Of a stretch of 26,745 bases of DNA, positions 24,813-26,745 are shown piece by piece. Source of the DNA: JAGVPT01 sp964384415 (GTDB lineage: Bacteria; Bacteroidota; Ignavibacteria; UBA10030; UBA8401); contig CAYLMV010000055.1 in the NCBI GenBank assembly GCA_964384415.1, positions 1 through 26,745 on the forward strand, given 5' to 3'. A model generated the notes under the pieces. That model saw only the letters and a list, made by a program, of their open reading frames with translations, ran no database searches and was not told the DNA's origin. How positions within the stretch are numbered: position 1 is the first letter of the stretch; the number at the start of each line of letters is the position of its first letter. The position numbers and the translations under genes were made by a program.

Positions 24813-25010
24813 GTAATATCGAATAATGCGGTATGAAAATCAAGGTGGAGCACAAAATGGTGGCTTGGCCGATTAAACAGAGGCGCAAGTCATCATTTGC
24901 TGACCAAATCCCGCCCTTTCGGCTCAATCGCGAAAAGCGGCGGGATTATGATGATGGTCGATTCTTCAATGCCGTCAAAATCGAGAAACCCTGCTAATGA
25001 TAAAAACAAC

Positions 25011-25043
25011 AAAACGGCGGCCGCGCTACGCAACCGCCGTTTT
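25011..25043 (-). terminator. Rho-independent terminator of the small unknown gene
   Basis: A perfect 10-base-pair GC-rich stem (25011-25020 with 25034-25043) with a 13-base loop lies 21 bases after the stop of the gene at 25065. On the minus strand it is followed by a T-rich stretch. The rest of the gap to mlaE shows nothing that I can support. Confidence 0.75.
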
Positions 25044-25064
25044 ATCATGATCTTCCCGTAGAGC

Positions 25065-25289
25065 TTACGGTTCTTCCTGAAATGTGTACGAACTCACACG
25101 AATATCGAAGGTCTGGCCCGCATTATAATTGTGCGCGTACGGACCGGGAAGGGGCTGAACAACTTCGACAGTCGCCCAGCACCCCATCACGTTCTGCACG
25201 CGTGCATCATACAGCGGAGTGCCGTTCATCAGGCATTTATATTTCTTGCCCGGTGTCGGCCCGTTCAATGCTTCGTGTGTATGTTTCAT
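25065..25289 (-). CDS. Small uncharacterised protein
   Basis: I do not recognise this 74-residue protein. It contains KYKCLMNGTPLYDARVQNVMGCWATVEV, two cysteines, and a beta-rich C-terminal half ending SSYTFQEEP. No signal peptide or membrane segment is visible. Three in-frame starts are possible: TTG at 25358 (inside an inverted repeat), ATG at 25301 and ATG at 25289. The last is preferred because AAGGA lies about four bases upstream. A strong terminator follows the stop, which supports this being an expressed gene. It lies downstream of the coiled-coil protein gene. Confidence 0.6.
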   Translation of the reverse strand: MKHTHEALNGPTPGKKYKCLMNGTPLYDARVQNVMGCWATVEVVQPLPGPYAHNYNAGQTFDIRVSSYTFQEEP

Positions 25290-25340
25290 CTCTTCCTTCA
25301 TACGATCAATCGCCCTCAATCCTTGAATTGTAGATAAAGA

Positions 25341-25440
25341 AAACCGCAAAGTCGCCAAGGGCGCAAAGAAAAAAAGCAGGACCCTATTTCCTCGTCATCC
25401 CCAGAAATTTTCCTTCGCGTTCTTGGCGCCTTCGCGGTTC
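25341..25440. repeat. Imperfect inverted repeat with CGCAAAG/CGCGAAG units
   Basis: Arms of about 29-33 bases (25341-25372 and about 25408-25440) match as reverse complements at roughly 22 of 28 core positions. Each arm contains short units of the CGCAAAG or CGCGAAG type around a shared CGCCAAG. A centre of about 38 bases separates them. It lies between two minus-strand genes. From memory, such units recur in intergenic regions of FCB and other genomes, so this may be a dispersed repeat. Confidence 0.65.
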
Positions 25441-25464
25441 ATTTCTTTTTCGAGAAGAACGCCT

Positions 25465-26730
25465 TTATGCCGCCGCCGGCGGTTTCGGGGTCTTCTTCAT
25501 TCTGCGATAGAGCAGCAGAAGGGCCGCAAGCACCAGAACGGCAATGACAATGTACATTACTGTATGCGGCGGCTGAACGGACGAACGCCATGCATCCAGC
25601 CTCGTCTTGATCTGACCAAATTGCGCCTCCGTCACCATGTTGTTGTCGCGCATGATCGGCATCCAGGTCGTGGTCAGGTCCGCGTTCCACACGCTGTCAA
25701 CGAACACAGAATAAACCTGCAGGCGTGCCGCTTCCGTTCTTTGGTTTGCGTTTTGAATTTCGTCGTCGATAAACCCGCTGACGTTCGTCTGAAAATCGGC
25801 GCCGTTACTGAACGGTTTCACCGTCAAGTTGTGGCTGGTGAAGAGCTCGTTGAGCGATTTCCACAATGCCGCATCGACTTTCGCGCCCCAGCTCGTGATC
25901 ATCGTGTCGATTGTCGAGACTTCTTTCGCGCGGTCTTTCTGCGCGATATAGATCGTCGCCAGTTTCGGGCCGAGGCCTTTCCACTCTGCCGAAAATTTCT
26001 TTTGTTCGCCAACCATCGCGGCGAGATCTTTGCCCGTCAGTGATGTCGACTGCAGGAACATCACGTTATCGGCAACTGACTTCTTGATGTTCCCGATGAC
26101 GCCGTTGCGTTCGATATGCGACGCCATTTTTTGTTTCTCGACATCCTTCAACGCGTCGACGTTCTTGTCGTACTGCAGGAAAATGCTGTCGACCATCGCG
26201 AAGATCATCTGGTCCCTGCTTCGAATGCCCGACTGAAGTTTGGCGACGAGCGTGTTAAGAGAATCCATGGTCTTCTGGTCCTGCGCCTTCGATGCTCTCA
26301 GCGACTGGATTTCGGACATCAACGCGCCGTTCTCGTTGGTCAATTTCTCGACCTGCGCGGAGAGGTCTTTGACCTGCAGTTCGAGGGAGGCAATCTTCGA
26401 AACAGCTTCCTGGATGATCCCGAGCTTGTTTTGAGCGTAGGCAAGCTGCCCGTGCACCATCTCTAGCTTCTTCTGAAAATCATCCGGATACAGCGTCTTG
26501 TCGAGCAGCGCCTTGTGGGGTGCGTACTCTTTTTCCAGCGCGTCGATATTAACGCTTATTTCCGCGCATTCCTGGACTGTCTGGGCTGTCTCAATGGCCT
26601 TTGTAAGATCGGCATAGTGCTTCTTGAAGCTCTGCGAAATCTCATAGTCGGATTGCTCCTGAGCGAAAGAGACCATGCACATCATCAGGGCCGCACCGAT
26701 GAGGATTGAGGTTCGTTGTAGGGTCTTCAT
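25465..26730 (-). CDS. Exported coiled-coil protein with C-terminal membrane anchor
   Basis: The 421-residue product is not recognised. It has a signal peptide (about 1-23, ending SFAQ), a charged helical region with a coiled coil at about 105-170 (heptads around LELQVKDLSAQVEKLTNEN), and a largely helical middle with many Asp and Lys. One transmembrane segment (about 390-408) is followed by the basic tail RRMKKTPKPPAAA. The topology fits a periplasmic protein anchored in the inner membrane by its C terminus. A perfect AAGGAGG lies six bases before the ATG. Nothing in the neighbouring genes gives a pathway. Confidence 0.8.
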   Translation of the reverse strand: MKTLQRTSILIGAALMMCMVSFAQEQSDYEISQSFKKHYADLTKAIETAQTVQECAEISVNIDALEKEYAPHKALLDKTLYPDDFQKKLEMVHGQLAYAQNKLGIIQEAVSKIASLELQVKDLSAQVEKLTNENGALMSEIQSLRASKAQDQKTMDSLNTLVAKLQSGIRSRDQMIFAMVDSIFLQYDKNVDALKDVEKQKMASHIERNGVIGNIKKSVADNVMFLQSTSLTGKDLAAMVGEQKKFSAEWKGLGPKLATIYIAQKDRAKEVSTIDTMITSWGAKVDAALWKSLNELFTSHNLTVKPFSNGADFQTNVSGFIDDEIQNANQRTEAARLQVYSVFVDSVWNADLTTTWMPIMRDNNMVTEAQFGQIKTRLDAWRSSVQPPHTVMYIVIAVLVLAALLLLYRRMKKTPKPPAAA

Positions 26731-26736
26731 TTTTGT

Positions 26737-26743
26737 CCTCCTT
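26737..26743 (-). promoter_or_regulatory. Strong ribosome binding site of the coiled-coil protein gene
   Basis: AAGGAGG on the minus strand sits six bases before the ATG at 26730, the best Shine-Dalgarno match in the window. It indicates efficient translation. Confidence 0.75.
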
Positions 26744-26745
26744 GC

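Noticed and set aside
24625..24927. 100-codon minus-strand frame across the mlaE start
   Set aside because: It overlaps mlaE in a different frame; considered as a possible true mlaE 5' end but its translation does not match the family.

Overview
The window is a bacterial chromosomal segment, probably from a draft or metagenome assembly, since a run of exactly 100 N lies at 22168-22267. Gene content points to the Bacteroidota / Chlorobiota / Ignavibacteriota (FCB) side of the tree. The signs are the yicC-gmk-rpoZ-coaBC order with a divergent FCB-type omega subunit, a CoaBC with PAMD and LASGL motifs, a DUF1460 protein, and a secreted GH27 enzyme with a He_PIG-type linker. Several genes have clear Shine-Dalgarno sites (881, 16074, 21704, 22096, 26730), which is less typical of class Bacteroidia and fits Ignavibacteria-like lineages better. 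This placement is inferred from motifs and gene order, not from any search.

Layout. Positions 92-5734 hold a Nudix CoA pyrophosphatase (-), a small lipoprotein (+), and a minus-strand run of an SDR oxidoreductase, a DinB/YfiT-like protein, a receiver-plus-DHp signalling protein and the ribosome rescue factor RqcH. A 175-base divergent intergenic region (5735-5909) carries two perfect consensus DnaA boxes in inverted orientation. From 5910 to 13231 a plus-strand housekeeping run encodes YicC endoribonuclease, guanylate kinase, RNA polymerase omega, CoaBC, a family-4 uracil-DNA glycosylase, the replicative helicase DnaB, a DUF1460 cell-wall amidase-like protein and an HDOD protein. From 13266 to the right edge all genes are on the minus strand: an M23-like lipoprotein, endonuclease IV, a secreted nucleoside hydrolase paired with a secreted GH27 alpha-galactosidase, a long-chain acyl-CoA ligase, a SAM methyltransferase, an RRM protein with an RGG tail, the N gap, an mlaE-mlaF-mlaD lipid transport operon, a small unknown protein and a large secreted or membrane-anchored coiled-coil protein.

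How the genes fit together. Most of the window is core metabolism (nucleotides, CoA), DNA repair and replication (UDG, Nfo, DnaB), RNA and translation quality control (YicC, RqcH, the RRM protein) and the envelope (Mla system, DUF1460, M23-like lipoprotein, coiled-coil protein). Accessory content is limited to the GH27/nucleoside hydrolase pair. I see no phage, IS, CRISPR, toxin-antitoxin or recognised defence locus, and no rRNA or tRNA.

The less ordinary signals are the DnaA box pair in front of the yicC operon, the kinase-less REC-DHp protein 12 bases behind rqcH, two long imperfect inverted repeats in minus-strand intergenic gaps (20667-20752 and 25341-25435), and three uncharacterised envelope proteins. 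I did not find a clear-cut novel multi-gene system.
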